Assembly (NCBI RefSeq): GCF_003628125.1
Contig: NZ_RBZU01000004.1
Coordinates: 248,001-312,000 of the forward strand
Source: Pararobbsia silviterrae
GTDB lineage: Bacteria; Pseudomonadota; Gammaproteobacteria; Burkholderiales; Burkholderiaceae
DNA: 64,000 nucleotides
Direction of reading: 5' to 3'
Shown: in pieces, positions 26,618 through 35,729 of the stretch
Layout of the letters: each line of letters opens with the position of its first letter
Position numbering within the stretch: position 1 is the first letter of the stretch
Program-made: the position numbers and the translations under genes
Notes under the pieces: model-generated
The model's input: the letters and a program-made list of their open reading frames with translations, nothing else
What the model was told of the DNA's origin: nothing
Databases searched by the model: none

Positions 26618-27556
26618 TCAGGCAGGCTCGGCGAGAAACGGCGCGCCGCGCGCGGCCTGTTCGTGGCGTTCGCGGAAATAGGCGACCGCGAACTCGATGA
26701 AGCTGCGGACCTTCGCCGACAGATGGCGCCGTCCCGAATAGAGAATCGACATCTGCTGCTCGGGCGACTGGACCGTGCATCCGGGCAGCACGCGTTCGAG
26801 CCGGCCTTGAGCGAGATCGTCGCGCACGAGGTCTTCGGGCACGGCGGCGATGCCCATGTCGGCGAGCGCCGCTTCACGTACGAGCATGCTGTTCGGCGCG
26901 GCGAGCGCGGGCTCGAAGTCGATGCGCTCGGTGCCGCTCGCGGTGGCGACCGTCAGCGTCTGGCGGCCGGTCTCGGCGATCGCGAGCAGTTCGTGATGCG
27001 CGAGCGCCGCCACGTGATCGGGCACGCCTGCGCGCGCGAGATAGCCGGGCGACGCGACAAGGATCGGCGTGATCGGCAACAGCGCGCGGCTCACGAGCGT
27101 AGCCGACGCGACGCGCGGGTCAGCGACGAAGCACGCATCGAAGCGCCCCTCGACCATGTCGATATGCGAATCGGCGAGCGCGACTTCGAGGCGGACCTCG
27201 GGGTAGCGGCGCCGGTAATCGGCCAGCATCGGCGCGAGATCGGCAAGCGGGAACGACGTCGGCGCGGCGAGCCGCAGCGTGCCTTTGGGCTCGCGGACGG
27301 TGCGATTGACCTCGGCTTCGACTTCGTCGAGTTTTTCGAGCACGTCGCGCACGCCCTCGACGTAGGCTTCGCCCGCCTCGGTGACCGATACGTTGTGGGT
27401 GCTTCGGTGGAGCAGCCGCACGTTGAAATGTTCTTCGAGCATGGCAATGCTGCGCGTCACGGCCGGGCGCGAGATGCCGAGTTGCTCGCCTGCAAGACTG
27501 AAGCTCTTGAGCTCGACGACCTTCAGGAAGACGCGCATCGCCTGAAGTTGATTCAT
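26618..27556 (-). CDS. LysR-family transcriptional regulator
   Basis: 312-residue regulator of the CrgA/DsdC-like branch. The helix-turn-helix lies at the N-terminus (MNQLQAMRVFLKVVELKSFS, then LGISRPAVTRSIAMLEEHFN). The effector domain starts near GTLRLAAPTSFPLADLAPML. No neighbouring gene is an obvious target; it runs away from a 440-bp intergenic gap. The start at 27556 gives the standard N-terminus; the frame upstream of it is not family-like. Confidence 0.85.
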   Translation of the reverse strand: MNQLQAMRVFLKVVELKSFSLAGEQLGISRPAVTRSIAMLEEHFNVRLLHRSTHNVSVTEAGEAYVEGVRDVLEKLDEVEAEVNRTVREPKGTLRLAAPTSFPLADLAPMLADYRRRYPEVRLEVALADSHIDMVEGRFDACFVADPRVASATLVSRALLPITPILVASPGYLARAGVPDHVAALAHHELLAIAETGRQTLTVATASGTERIDFEPALAAPNSMLVREAALADMGIAAVPEDLVRDDLAQGRLERVLPGCTVQSPEQQMSILYSGRRHLSAKVRSFIEFAVAYFRERHEQAARGAPFLAEPA

Positions 27557-27997
27557 CAGATGTATCGTCCTTTTAATTCGAGATTGGCATTTTGGACAAG
27601 TCCACCTGACGACAGATTCACTTGAGCATGAAGAATTTGTTAAACACAGTGTGCTTTTTTGCGGGGGAAGGCCCGCACAGGCCCGTGGGACGGGGGTTTC
27701 GGGCGTAATCGATCGTGACGCGGCGGCGCGTCGAACGGCGCCGGAAAGGCGAAAAACGCGGCGAAAACACGACGCACCGAGCCGCACGATCTGTCCCTTA
27801 TGCGACGATCGGCGTCGAAAATCAGTCAAATTGACATCTCGGCCGGCGTCGCCGTCGGTCATTTCGACGTGATTCCGGCGTGTTTAGCGCGGGTCGCTCG
27901 GGCATGACGTGCATGGAACACACGGTATTTTTTCGATCCTCAAGCTAAACAGGCTTCCTGCCGATAACCCGAATACCGCCTTGATTGGAAAGACCTG
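27557..27997. other. intergenic region between divergent genes
   Basis: About 440 bp with no supportable gene. AT-rich pockets at 27580-27660 and 27920-27960 are the likely promoters of the LysR gene and of the gene starting at 27998. No operator was clear by eye. Confidence 0.4.
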
Positions 27998-28495
27998 ATG
28001 ACCGCCCGCACCACCTCCAGCCAGACGAAAGCGAAGCGTGCCGCGCTCGTTCCGCCGGTTCGCAGCAAGGCCATGTTGTTGCCGTTGCCGCAGGGGTTGT
28101 TCGACCATCTGTCGATTGAGCAGCACATCAAACTCGAGGCGCTGCGTCGCGGCGCGGGCGAGGCGCGGTACATGGGCACGATGGCCGAAATCCTCTATGT
28201 CTGCTGCTATATCGCCGAAGACGGCTACGGGGCAGGCAACGACGCGACGATTCTGAGCGCTCAGGAACACCTGTTCCGCACGCACGCGCACGGTTCGGCA
28301 ACCGGCGTCTGGGCGTTCGACGGACCCGCGTACGACGCGTTTTGCAAACTGTTGACGCTGCACGACGGCCAATTGCGCCAGGCGCCGTCCTATATTGTGT
28401 TCAAGGCCAACGAACGCATGCTCCAGTCGATCCGCAGCGAAAACCAGGCGCTCAAGCGCGCCCAGGCCCGCATGCTCGAAGAGGAAATGGCCTGA
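27998..28495 (+). CDS. hypothetical protein, 165 aa
   Basis: Soluble protein with a basic N-terminal tail (MTARTTSSQTKAKRAALVPP). A mostly helical core follows (LSIEQHIKLEALRRGAGEAR, TMAEILYVCCYIAEDGYG) and a charged C-terminal helix (SIRSENQALKRAQARMLEEE). It has normal codon use and an ATG start. I recognise no catalytic motif. The neighbours give no functional hint. Confidence 0.7.
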   Translation: MTARTTSSQTKAKRAALVPPVRSKAMLLPLPQGLFDHLSIEQHIKLEALRRGAGEARYMGTMAEILYVCCYIAEDGYGAGNDATILSAQEHLFRTHAHGSATGVWAFDGPAYDAFCKLLTLHDGQLRQAPSYIVFKANERMLQSIRSENQALKRAQARMLEEEMA

Positions 28496-28602
28496 GCGGG
28501 CGGCCCGCCTCCCAGCACCTCCGGACCCCGCATCGCGCTGCCCCTTCTGCCGACGTCGCGCGCGCATTATGCTGATGCCTCCAGCCAGAAACGGGGGGCT
28601 TC

Positions 28603-28740
28603 ATGATCGATCCGTATGCCGCGCCGGCACAGAGCCGGTTCGAGCGGCCGTCGCGCACGTTGCGCACGTCACCTGCATTGCACCCGTCGAGCCGGCGCTC
28701 TGAACGGCTCGCATCGACTGTCGCGAGGGCCGCGTCATGA
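28603..28740 (+). CDS. possible 45-aa upstream ORF coupled to the thioesterase
   Basis: ATG 28603 follows a strong ACGGGGGG purine stretch and opens a 45-codon frame. Its TGA overlaps the thioesterase start in an ATGA junction. The product (MIDPYAAPAQSRFERPSRTL and onwards) is arginine- and serine-rich with no recognised domain. It may be a leader that feeds ribosomes to the thioesterase, or a chance frame. Confidence 0.3.
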   Translation: MIDPYAAPAQSRFERPSRTLRTSPALHPSSRRSERLASTVARAAS

Positions 28741-29198
28741 ATCTGCGCGGCGCCCGCCGGGCCGACTTCGCCCATCTGCACGCGATCGCGACGCGCTGGA
28801 TGGACAACGATGTCTACGGTCACGTCAACAACGTCCACTACTACAGCTACTTCGACACAGCGGTCAACGCGTTCCTCGTCGAGCGCGGCGTCCTTGATTT
28901 CCATCAGGGCGATATCGTCGGCTACGTCGTCGAGACGGGCTGCTCGTATTTCCGCTCGATCGCGTTTCCCGACGTCGTGCACGTCGGCATCCGCGTCGCG
29001 CGGCTCGGCGGCTCGAGCGTCCGGTACGAAGTGGGCATCTTTCGCAACGACGAGGATGACGTCGCGGCCGGTGGTTTCTTCGTGCACGTCTACGTCGATC
29101 GCCGTACGGGCAAATCGACGCCGATTCCCGATCCGGTGCGCGACGTGCTGTCGTCGATCCGGATGACATCCGATCCGTCGGATGGGCAGGGCGCATAA
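28737..29198 (+). CDS. acyl-CoA thioesterase, hot-dog fold (4HBT family)
   Basis: 153-residue thioesterase. TRWMDNDVYGHVNNVHYYSY at residues 19-38 is the 4-hydroxybenzoyl-CoA thioesterase signature, with the Asp that lies near the thioester and the GHVNN turn. FRSIAFPDVVHVGIRVARLG and YEVGIFRNDE form the central strands. It should hydrolyse an acyl- or aroyl-CoA in the cytoplasm; the natural substrate is unknown. The start overlaps a short upstream frame by four bases. Confidence 0.85.
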   Translation: MNLRGARRADFAHLHAIATRWMDNDVYGHVNNVHYYSYFDTAVNAFLVERGVLDFHQGDIVGYVVETGCSYFRSIAFPDVVHVGIRVARLGGSSVRYEVGIFRNDEDDVAAGGFFVHVYVDRRTGKSTPIPDPVRDVLSSIRMTSDPSDGQGA

Positions 29199-29526
29199 CG
29201 CGGATGACGCGACGCGGTAATCGGTATCTGATGCGGATACCGATTCCACGCAAGACCCTGAGCTCGAATTCGGCGAAGGGGCGACGCATGCGTTGAAGCG
29301 GTAGTCGGTGCGACGACGTTGCATGCCGATCGACGGCGCGCGATTTTGAATGCGTGCCGAGGCACGCATGCGTCGGCGAGCCGTGCAACGCGATGGCAGG
29401 GCATCCATATTGCATGCGCACATCGCTGTGCGTCCCTGGCTTTTTTCGACTAGGTCTCGTCCGATCGCCGGCGCGCTTTGGCGATATAACGCCAAGCACA
29501 GTCAGGGTTTCGAACGGTGAGTGCCC
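29199..29526. other. intergenic region
   Basis: About 330 bp with no supportable gene on either strand. The open frames here lack good start sites and family similarity. It presumably carries the promoter of the lipoprotein gene that follows. Confidence 0.4.
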
Positions 29527-30936
29527 ATGCGGATATCGGACATCGCGAGTGGGTTGATCTCGATGTGTGTCGTTTTCGGTGTGGCCGGATGCGGCGGGTC
29601 GTCTTCGGATCAAGGTGCGACGACGGTCGTCGCGGCGAGCGGCGTGGGCGCGACAGGCAGCGGCAGCACGAGCGGATCCGCCGGCACGGGCGGCACCGCG
29701 GTCACCGTCGCCTCCGCCCATGCGGCAAGCGCGCAAGAGACGGTTGCGCACGCCGCGGCGCCCATCGACGCCGTCTCGTCGACGGGCGGTGCCGACACGG
29801 TCGTCGCGATCGTGAGTCCGAGCGGGACGATCGAGGCCGATCTGCATGCGACCGCGCACGTGAGCGTCACGTTCGCGACGAACGACGGCAGCACCGCGAC
29901 CGAGTTGAACCTGATCACGAAAGCCGCGTCGTTGCCGGCCGGCTGGTCGTACGCGAGTTCGACCATGCCGTGCGCACGCGTCAATACGGGCACCACGTGT
30001 TCGCTGATGCTCGACTATGCGCCGACGGTCGCCGCGCCGGCCGGGCAATTCACGCTGGCGTACAGCTATACGAACGACGCCGCGCAGGTCGAGCTCGGCT
30101 ACGCGACGATCGCGTACCTGCCGATCTCGCACAATGCCTATGTCATCAACAATCAGCACTCGACGATGAGCCGGTGCGCAGTCGCGAGTTCGGGCGACAT
30201 CACGTCGTGTTCGTCCGTCGCCGCGCCGCTGTTGTCGCAGGCCGAGCAGATCACGCTGCACGGCTCGAACGTCTATATCGCCGATACGAGCGTCGTCTGG
30301 ATCTGCGGCCTCGCGCCGACGGGACTCACGAATTGCGCGTCGTTCTCGGGAGGACTGACGGGGCCGGAAGGTATCGCGTTCAGCGGCTCGAATGCCTATG
30401 TCGTCAACAGCACCGGCTCGATCAGCAAGTGCGCGGTCGGCACGAGCGGTACGCTGTCCGCGTGCTCGACGACGACGCTCGCGGGCACCGACAATCCACA
30501 CGCGATCGCGGTGTATGGTTCGACCTTGCTCGTCGCGAACGTCGGCAACAATGCGATCACCGAATGCACGCTCGATGCGTCGGGCAATCCGACGAACTGC
30601 ACGACGGCCGATACATCGGGCCTGACCAACGAACCGGTGGGACTCACGGTCCTCGGATCGACGCTCTATGTGACGAACTCGCAGGTCGTCACCGCGGTGC
30701 TGCAATGCACGTTCGGCAGCAACGGGCTGCTTTCCGGTTGCGCCGATTCGGGCGCGCGCGGTTTCACCAGCGGCTTCGGCGTGACGTTCATCGGCAACGA
30801 TGCCTATGTGCCGACGCCGTATGACAACGCCATCTATCGCTGCAGCGTGGCATCGAACGGCACGCTCTCGCATTGCGCGAACGCGAGTTCGGCCATCTCG
30901 ACGTTTGCCTATCCCATCGGCATTCTGCTTTTCTGA
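29527..30936 (+). CDS. secreted beta-propeller-like lipoprotein with cysteine-paired repeats
   Basis: 469-residue protein. The signal peptide ends in the lipobox VFGVAGC, then a Gly/Ser/Thr-rich low-complexity linker to about residue 60 and an immunoglobulin-like segment. From residue 200 there are six repeats of about 40-50 residues. Each holds a cysteine pair nine or ten residues apart, such as CAVGTSGTLSAC, CTLDASGNPTNC and CSVASNGTLSHC, plus a NAYV/LYVTN strand. This pattern fits a six-bladed NHL/YncE-like propeller with one disulfide per blade. The ligand is unknown. A GTG two codons earlier is an alternative start. Confidence 0.75.
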   Translation: MRISDIASGLISMCVVFGVAGCGGSSSDQGATTVVAASGVGATGSGSTSGSAGTGGTAVTVASAHAASAQETVAHAAAPIDAVSSTGGADTVVAIVSPSGTIEADLHATAHVSVTFATNDGSTATELNLITKAASLPAGWSYASSTMPCARVNTGTTCSLMLDYAPTVAAPAGQFTLAYSYTNDAAQVELGYATIAYLPISHNAYVINNQHSTMSRCAVASSGDITSCSSVAAPLLSQAEQITLHGSNVYIADTSVVWICGLAPTGLTNCASFSGGLTGPEGIAFSGSNAYVVNSTGSISKCAVGTSGTLSACSTTTLAGTDNPHAIAVYGSTLLVANVGNNAITECTLDASGNPTNCTTADTSGLTNEPVGLTVLGSTLYVTNSQVVTAVLQCTFGSNGLLSGCADSGARGFTSGFGVTFIGNDAYVPTPYDNAIYRCSVASNGTLSHCANASSAISTFAYPIGILLF

Positions 30937-30941
30937 CGGAG

Positions 30942-32144
30942 TCAGTCGGGCGACCAGCGTTCGATGACGTGGACGAAGCGCCTGAGCCACGCATTGGTTC
31001 GCTCGCCGTCGAGCGCGCGGTGGTCGATCGTCAGCGACACGTAGGCGCATGGCAGGATCTGCAGCGCATCGTGTCCGTTGACCTCGCGCACGACGACGCG
31101 CTTCTCGATTGCGCCGACACCGAGAATCGCGCATTGCGGCTGATGGAGGATGATCGGCGTCGCGAACAGCGCGCCCGAGATGCCGTGATTCGAAATCGTA
31201 AATGTCCCGCCGCGCACGTCGGCCGGTTCGAGCGTGCCCGAACGCGCGGCTTCGGTCAGGCGATCGAGTTGCGCGGCGATACCGAATAGCGAGAGCGCGT
31301 GTGCGCCGCGGATGACCGGCACGATGAGTCCCGCGTCGCCGAGCGACGTGCCGACGCCGATATGGATGTCGCGGAAGATCTCGACGGCATCGTCATGCCA
31401 GCGGCTGTTGATCTCGGGCACCGCACGCATCGCTTCGACGCTCGCCGCGATCAGATAGGCCGTGTACGTCAAGGGAACGCCCTGGGCCGCGAACGCGTCG
31501 CGGTGCGCGTAACGATGCGCGGCGACCGCGCTGAAGTCCGCCTCGAAAACGGCCGTGACATGCGGCGCCGCGCGCACGGACTGCTGCATATGCTCGGCAA
31601 TGCGGCGGCGCATCGGCGTATGCGGCACGCGCGTCGACGCTTCGCGCGCATCGGCTGACGCGTCGTGCGCGATATCGTGAGAGACATCGAGCGCCGTATC
31701 ATCTTCGCCTTGTCTCGACGCGCGTCGATCGAGCGCGTGGATCACATCGGCGCGCGTGACCCGTCCGCCGCGACCCGAGCCCGCAATCGCATGCGGATCG
31801 ATCGCATGTTCGGCAACGAGCTTGCGGACCGACGGCGACAAGCGATCGGACGCATCGATCGGCGCAGTGTGTGCGGCGGCAGGCTCGATCGCCGTGATCA
31901 GGACATGATCCAGTACGCTGCCCGGCGTGACCTCCGCGTGTTCGGCGACGACGATGTCGAGCGTCCCGTCGCACGGTGCGCAGACTTCGACGAGCACCTT
32001 GTCGGTTTCGAGTTCGACGATCGGCTCGTTCTTGGCGACGATCGCTCCGCTCGGTTTGAGCCACGCGCGCACCACGGCTTGCGTGCCGTCCTGATCGACG
32101 GGCGCGAGAATCGGTTCGCGCGGCCCTGCCTCATGCGTGTCCAT
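30942..32144 (-). CDS. 2-oxoacid dehydrogenase E2 (dihydrolipoyl acyltransferase, BkdB-like)
   Basis: 400-residue E2. The lipoyl domain carries the acceptor Lys49 in ELETDKVLVEV. A peripheral-subunit-binding domain is at about 100-135 (LSPSVRKLVAEHAIDPHAIA). The catalytic domain ends with the active-site motif DHRALDG. It transfers the branched acyl group to CoA. It follows the fused E1 gene by two bases, so the two are one operon. The frame is open further upstream, but ATG 32144 gives the standard lipoyl-domain start. Confidence 0.88.
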   Translation of the reverse strand: MDTHEAGPREPILAPVDQDGTQAVVRAWLKPSGAIVAKNEPIVELETDKVLVEVCAPCDGTLDIVVAEHAEVTPGSVLDHVLITAIEPAAAHTAPIDASDRLSPSVRKLVAEHAIDPHAIAGSGRGGRVTRADVIHALDRRASRQGEDDTALDVSHDIAHDASADAREASTRVPHTPMRRRIAEHMQQSVRAAPHVTAVFEADFSAVAAHRYAHRDAFAAQGVPLTYTAYLIAASVEAMRAVPEINSRWHDDAVEIFRDIHIGVGTSLGDAGLIVPVIRGAHALSLFGIAAQLDRLTEAARSGTLEPADVRGGTFTISNHGISGALFATPIILHQPQCAILGVGAIEKRVVVREVNGHDALQILPCAYVSLTIDHRALDGERTNAWLRRFVHVIERWSPD

Positions 32145-32146
32145 GA

Positions 32147-34231
32147 TCAGAATCCGATCAGATCGTCGATCTTCGCGCGGATCCGCTCGACCGAGGGCAA
32201 TGCGGCGTCGAGCAAGCGCGGATGATGCGGGCTCGGGATATCGGGCATCGTGAGGCGGCTGACCGGCGCGTCGAGTTCCATGAAGGCGGCGTCGGCGACG
32301 ACGGCGGCGATTTCCGCGCCGAATCCCGCCGTGCCGAGATCTTCGTGGACGATCAGGCAGCGATGCGTGCGTGTGACCGATGCAAGCACCGCGTCCCGAT
32401 CCCAGGGCATCAGCGTGCGCAAATCGATGAGTTCGACGTCGCGGTCTTGCGCGGCCGCTTCGCATCGCGAGACCATCGCGCCCCATGTGACGATCGTGAG
32501 ATCGCGGCCTTCGCGCACGGTGCGCGCCTTGCCGAACGGCAGCACGTAAGCGTCGCCCGGATACGGGCGACGCGCCCAGGCCGCATCGAGCATCGCGCGA
32601 TGCTCGAAGAAGATGACGGGATCGTTGCCGCGCAGCGCCGTGCGCAGCAAGCCGACCGCATCCTCGGCATTCGACGGCACGGCGACGCGCCACCCGGGTG
32701 CGTGGACGAATTGCACTTCATTGGTCTGGCTATGCCATGGGTCGCCGCATTTGAAAAAGCCGCCTGGAATCCGCACGACCATCGGTGCGGCGAAGCGATT
32801 ATTCGTGCGCCAGCGTATCGTGCCGCAATCGTTGATCTGCTCGGTCGCGGGGTCCGCATACTTGCGAAACTGGATTTCGGGAACGGGCATCAGACCCGCG
32901 AGCGCCATGCCGACCGCGCGGCCGATGATGCCTTCTTCCGACAGGCTTGTGTCGAACACGCGTTCTGCGCCGTATTTGTCCTGCAGTCCGAGCGTGACGC
33001 CGTGCACGCCGCCTTTGGGGCCCACGTCTTCACCGAATACGAGCACGCGGTCATTGATCGCGAGTTCATGGTCGAGCGTGCGGCGGATCGCCGTGGCCAT
33101 ATTGATGCGCGGACCTTCGGCGTGCGCGTCGGATACGGCCGCCGGCGCGCGATAACCTTCGGCCCATTGTCCGCCGCGTTGTTGCAGCGGACCGTCGTGA
33201 AAGACGTGCGTGGCGACGCGCGCGGGGTCGCTTGTCGGGCGCGCCTCGGCTTCGCGCAAGCCGATCTCGACGGCCTCATGCGCACGCGCCGCAATCGCGT
33301 TCCATTGCGCTTCGCCGAACTGTATCGGAACTCGATACGCATGCAATTTCGGCAGCGGATCGCGCCGTCGCTCGGCCTCGATGACGGAGGCGGGTTTGTA
33401 TCCCTGCGTGTCCTGGAAGCTATGGCCTTCGAGGCGCGGCACCGTCAATCGAAGCAGCGCGGGCCGGCGTTGCGTGCGCACGAAGCGCACCGCGTCGTCG
33501 ATGAGCGTGGCGGCTTCGGCGGGGTCGGTGCCGTCGCCCGAGAGGATATGCAGATCCGCGAAGCTCGCGAGATTGCTGGCGATATTCGCGCCCGGCGTTT
33601 GAAACGCGCCTGGCACCGAGATGCCGTATCCGTTGTCCTCGATATAGAAAAGCAGGGGAAGGCGCTGCGTCGTCGCGATTGTGAGCGCCGACCAGAAGCC
33701 GTTTGTCGCGACCGACGCGTCGCCGCCGAGCACGACGCTGATCGCATTGCGGCAACGCGTGTCGCCGAGTTCATGCGCGCGATAGACGAGCGCCTGCGCC
33801 CATCCGGCCGCGGGCGTGTATTGCGTGCCGACGCCGCCGCACATCGGCAATGCGGTGGCCCCGGCGGAATTCGGATAGTTGAACACGACGCCGATATCGC
33901 GGCCGTCGGAATAGCCGCCCGCGCGACCCATCGACGATCCGAGCGCATCGGCCGGATCGAGGCCCAGCGCAAGCAGCAGCGGTCGCGAACGGTAGTAACC
34001 GCAGACGGCGTCGCGCGGATCGTCGAGCCGCAAGCCCAGCAGGATCTGCGCAAGATCGTGGCCGCGCGCCGAGAATTGGTAAAGGACCTTTTTGTCGGGG
34101 ACGAGCGTCGTTTCTTCGATTTCGTCGAGCGCGCGCGACACATGCATGAGGTAGACGACGCGCGCCCAATCGACATCGGCGCGCAGGGCATCGGGAGGAG
34201 GGGGCGTTTCGCGTACAGGCGCTTCAAACAT
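32147..34231 (-). CDS. fused alpha-beta E1 of a branched-chain 2-oxoacid dehydrogenase
   Basis: 694-residue thiamine-diphosphate enzyme. Residues 1-340 are the alpha part, with the cofactor-binding segment GGDASVATNGFWSALTIATT followed by EDNGYGIS. Residues 370-694 are the beta part (LVFGEDVGPKGGVHGVTLGL, then FDTSLSEEGIIGRAVGMALA). Most bacteria encode these as two genes. It decarboxylates 2-oxoisovalerate-type acids and passes the acyl unit to the E2. ATG 34231 has GAGG six bases upstream; ATG 34252 is also possible. Confidence 0.88.
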   Translation of the reverse strand: MFEAPVRETPPPPDALRADVDWARVVYLMHVSRALDEIEETTLVPDKKVLYQFSARGHDLAQILLGLRLDDPRDAVCGYYRSRPLLLALGLDPADALGSSMGRAGGYSDGRDIGVVFNYPNSAGATALPMCGGVGTQYTPAAGWAQALVYRAHELGDTRCRNAISVVLGGDASVATNGFWSALTIATTQRLPLLFYIEDNGYGISVPGAFQTPGANIASNLASFADLHILSGDGTDPAEAATLIDDAVRFVRTQRRPALLRLTVPRLEGHSFQDTQGYKPASVIEAERRRDPLPKLHAYRVPIQFGEAQWNAIAARAHEAVEIGLREAEARPTSDPARVATHVFHDGPLQQRGGQWAEGYRAPAAVSDAHAEGPRINMATAIRRTLDHELAINDRVLVFGEDVGPKGGVHGVTLGLQDKYGAERVFDTSLSEEGIIGRAVGMALAGLMPVPEIQFRKYADPATEQINDCGTIRWRTNNRFAAPMVVRIPGGFFKCGDPWHSQTNEVQFVHAPGWRVAVPSNAEDAVGLLRTALRGNDPVIFFEHRAMLDAAWARRPYPGDAYVLPFGKARTVREGRDLTIVTWGAMVSRCEAAAQDRDVELIDLRTLMPWDRDAVLASVTRTHRCLIVHEDLGTAGFGAEIAAVVADAAFMELDAPVSRLTMPDIPSPHHPRLLDAALPSVERIRAKIDDLIGF

Positions 34232-34369
34232 GATGGCCTCGGTGTCTCGCATCGTTGTTGTGCGGCCCCGCGTGCGCGGACGCCGATAGGATCGATGCTA
34301 GGCGCGTGCCCTAAAAAAAGGCTTTTCAAAGGAATCGGTTTTCGCTACTAATAAAAAAGATCCTTCTCA

Positions 34370-34861
34370 ATGGACGTGTTTATGTTCGATCCCGACTCGC
34401 TGGACGCGCATTCCGTCAAGATTCTCGGCCATCTCCAGAGCGACGGGCGGCTGACCGTGCAGGAACTCGCGGAGCGCATCGGCCTCTCCGCGACGCCGAC
34501 CTGGAAGCGCGTCAAGGAACTCGAAAAGCAAGGGATCATCAAGCGCTATGCGGCGCTGCTCGACCGCGCGCGCGTGGGGCTCGGCAATTGCGTGCTCGCC
34601 GAAGTCAATCTCGCGCGTCACGTCGAGAACGTCGTCGAGGAGTTCGAGCGCGCGGTCGCCGCGTGTCCCGCGATCGTCGAGTGCTGGAGCACGACCGGGC
34701 AGGCCGACTATCTGTTGCGCGTCGTGACGCCCGATATCGAGCGCTACGATGCGTTTCTGCACAACGTGATCTTCAAGCTGCCCGGCGTCAGCGGGATCCG
34801 TTCGAGCGTCGTGATTCGCGAGATCAAGGGCTTGGCGCCGCTGCCGCTCGATCATTTGTGA
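34370..34861 (+). CDS. Lrp/AsnC-family regulator (BkdR-like)
   Basis: 163-residue regulator. The N-terminal helix-turn-helix is DAHSVKILGHLQSDGRLTVQ to ATPTWKRVKELEKQGI. The C-terminal ligand domain (CWSTTGQADYLLRVVTPDIE) is typical of Lrp/AsnC. It is divergent from the branched-chain dehydrogenase operon with a 117-bp AT-rich gap, the layout of bkdR and bkd in Pseudomonas, so it probably controls that operon in response to branched-chain amino acids. ATG 34382 is an alternative start. Confidence 0.88.
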   Translation: MDVFMFDPDSLDAHSVKILGHLQSDGRLTVQELAERIGLSATPTWKRVKELEKQGIIKRYAALLDRARVGLGNCVLAEVNLARHVENVVEEFERAVAACPAIVECWSTTGQADYLLRVVTPDIERYDAFLHNVIFKLPGVSGIRSSVVIREIKGLAPLPLDHL

Positions 34862-34931
34862 TGCGTCGGCCCCGCATCCCGACCATGCGGGCGCGGGTTT
34901 CGGACGCATCCTTCCAACGTCGACTCGACAT

Positions 34932-35729
34932 CTACTCTCCGCTCACGGTCCACGCGGGTTTGCGCTTGTCGACGAACGCGCTGAATCCTTCCTTGGCTTC
35001 GGTGCCGGCGCGGACATTCGCGATCGTGCGCGCCGTGCGTTCACGCACGTCCTCGCTAATCGGTCCCACGCCGAACGTGCCGAAGAGCTTCTTGATTTCG
35101 GCTTGTGCCTGAGGCCCGCAGCGCAATAAATCGCCGAGCGTCTTTTCGATGGCCGCATCGAGTTGCGGCTCGGGCACGACTTCGTGGACGAGGCCGATCG
35201 CGAGCGCCTCAGCGGCCGTGATCGATGCCGCGCTCAGCGCGAGCCGGCGTGCTTGCCGCAGCCCGACCGCGTCGGTCAGATAGGGGCCGATGACCGCGGG
35301 CAGGATGCCGAGCTTGGCCTCGCTGACCGAAAACGTCGCGTGATCGGCCGCAATCACGATATCCGCTGCGCAGACAAGACCCACGCCGCCGCCGTACGCG
35401 CCGCCCTGCACGCGCGCGACCACGGGTTTCGTGCTCGAGTGAATCGCGTGCATCATGCCCGCGAAGCGCCGCGCGTCGACGAGATTGTCTTCGCGGCTGT
35501 TCGCCGCGGCGCGCCGCATCCACGCGATATCCGCGCCCGCGCAGAACACGCGCCCGCGCGCGCCGAGCACGATCGCGCGGACCTCCGCGCGTGCTTCGAG
35601 AATCAGAAACGCGCGCGAAATCTCCGCGATCAGCGCTTCGTCGAAGGCATTGAGCACATCGGGACGATCGAGCGTGACGAACGCGACGCCGCGCGCGTCG
35701 ACCTGCACATCGAGGGCTGTGTCGCTCAC
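34932..35729 (-). CDS. enoyl-CoA hydratase/isomerase (methylglutaconyl-CoA hydratase-like)
   Basis: 265-residue crotonase. CAGADIAWM and [16 protein letters not shown] are characteristic of the LiuC/AtuE-like branch. The oxyanion-hole segment [16 protein letters not shown] lacks the first crotonase Glu, which is usual in that branch; the second Glu (SEAKLG) is present. The start is GTG 35729, overlapping the paaY stop by four bases. Beside a branched-chain dehydrogenase it may act in leucine breakdown; beside paaY it may instead serve phenylacetate beta-oxidation (PaaF-like). Confidence 0.8.
   Translation of the reverse strand: MSDTALDVQVDARGVAFVTLDRPDVLNAFDEALIAEISRAFLILEARAEVRAIVLGARGRVFCAGADIAWMRRAAANSREDNLVDARRFAGMMHAIHSSTKPVVARVQGGAYGGGVGLVCAADIVIAADHATFSVSEAKLGILPAVIGPYLTDAVGLRQARRLALSAASITAAEALAIGLVHEVVPEPQLDAAIEKTLGDLLRCGPQAQAEIKKLFGTFGVGPISEDVRERTARTIANVRAGTEAKEGFSAFVDKRKPAWTVSGE

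Noticed and set aside
28864-31134. 756-codon minus-strand frame over the thioesterase and the propeller lipoprotein
   Set aside because: It spans two well-supported plus-strand genes and the gap between them, is Arg-rich and shows no recognisable domain.
32222-34351. 709-codon open frame on the plus strand opposite the fused E1 gene
   Set aside because: It mirrors the real E1 gene, has shadow-type composition (Arg-, Ala- and Asp-rich) and no motif, whereas the minus strand encodes a clear thiamine-diphosphate enzyme.
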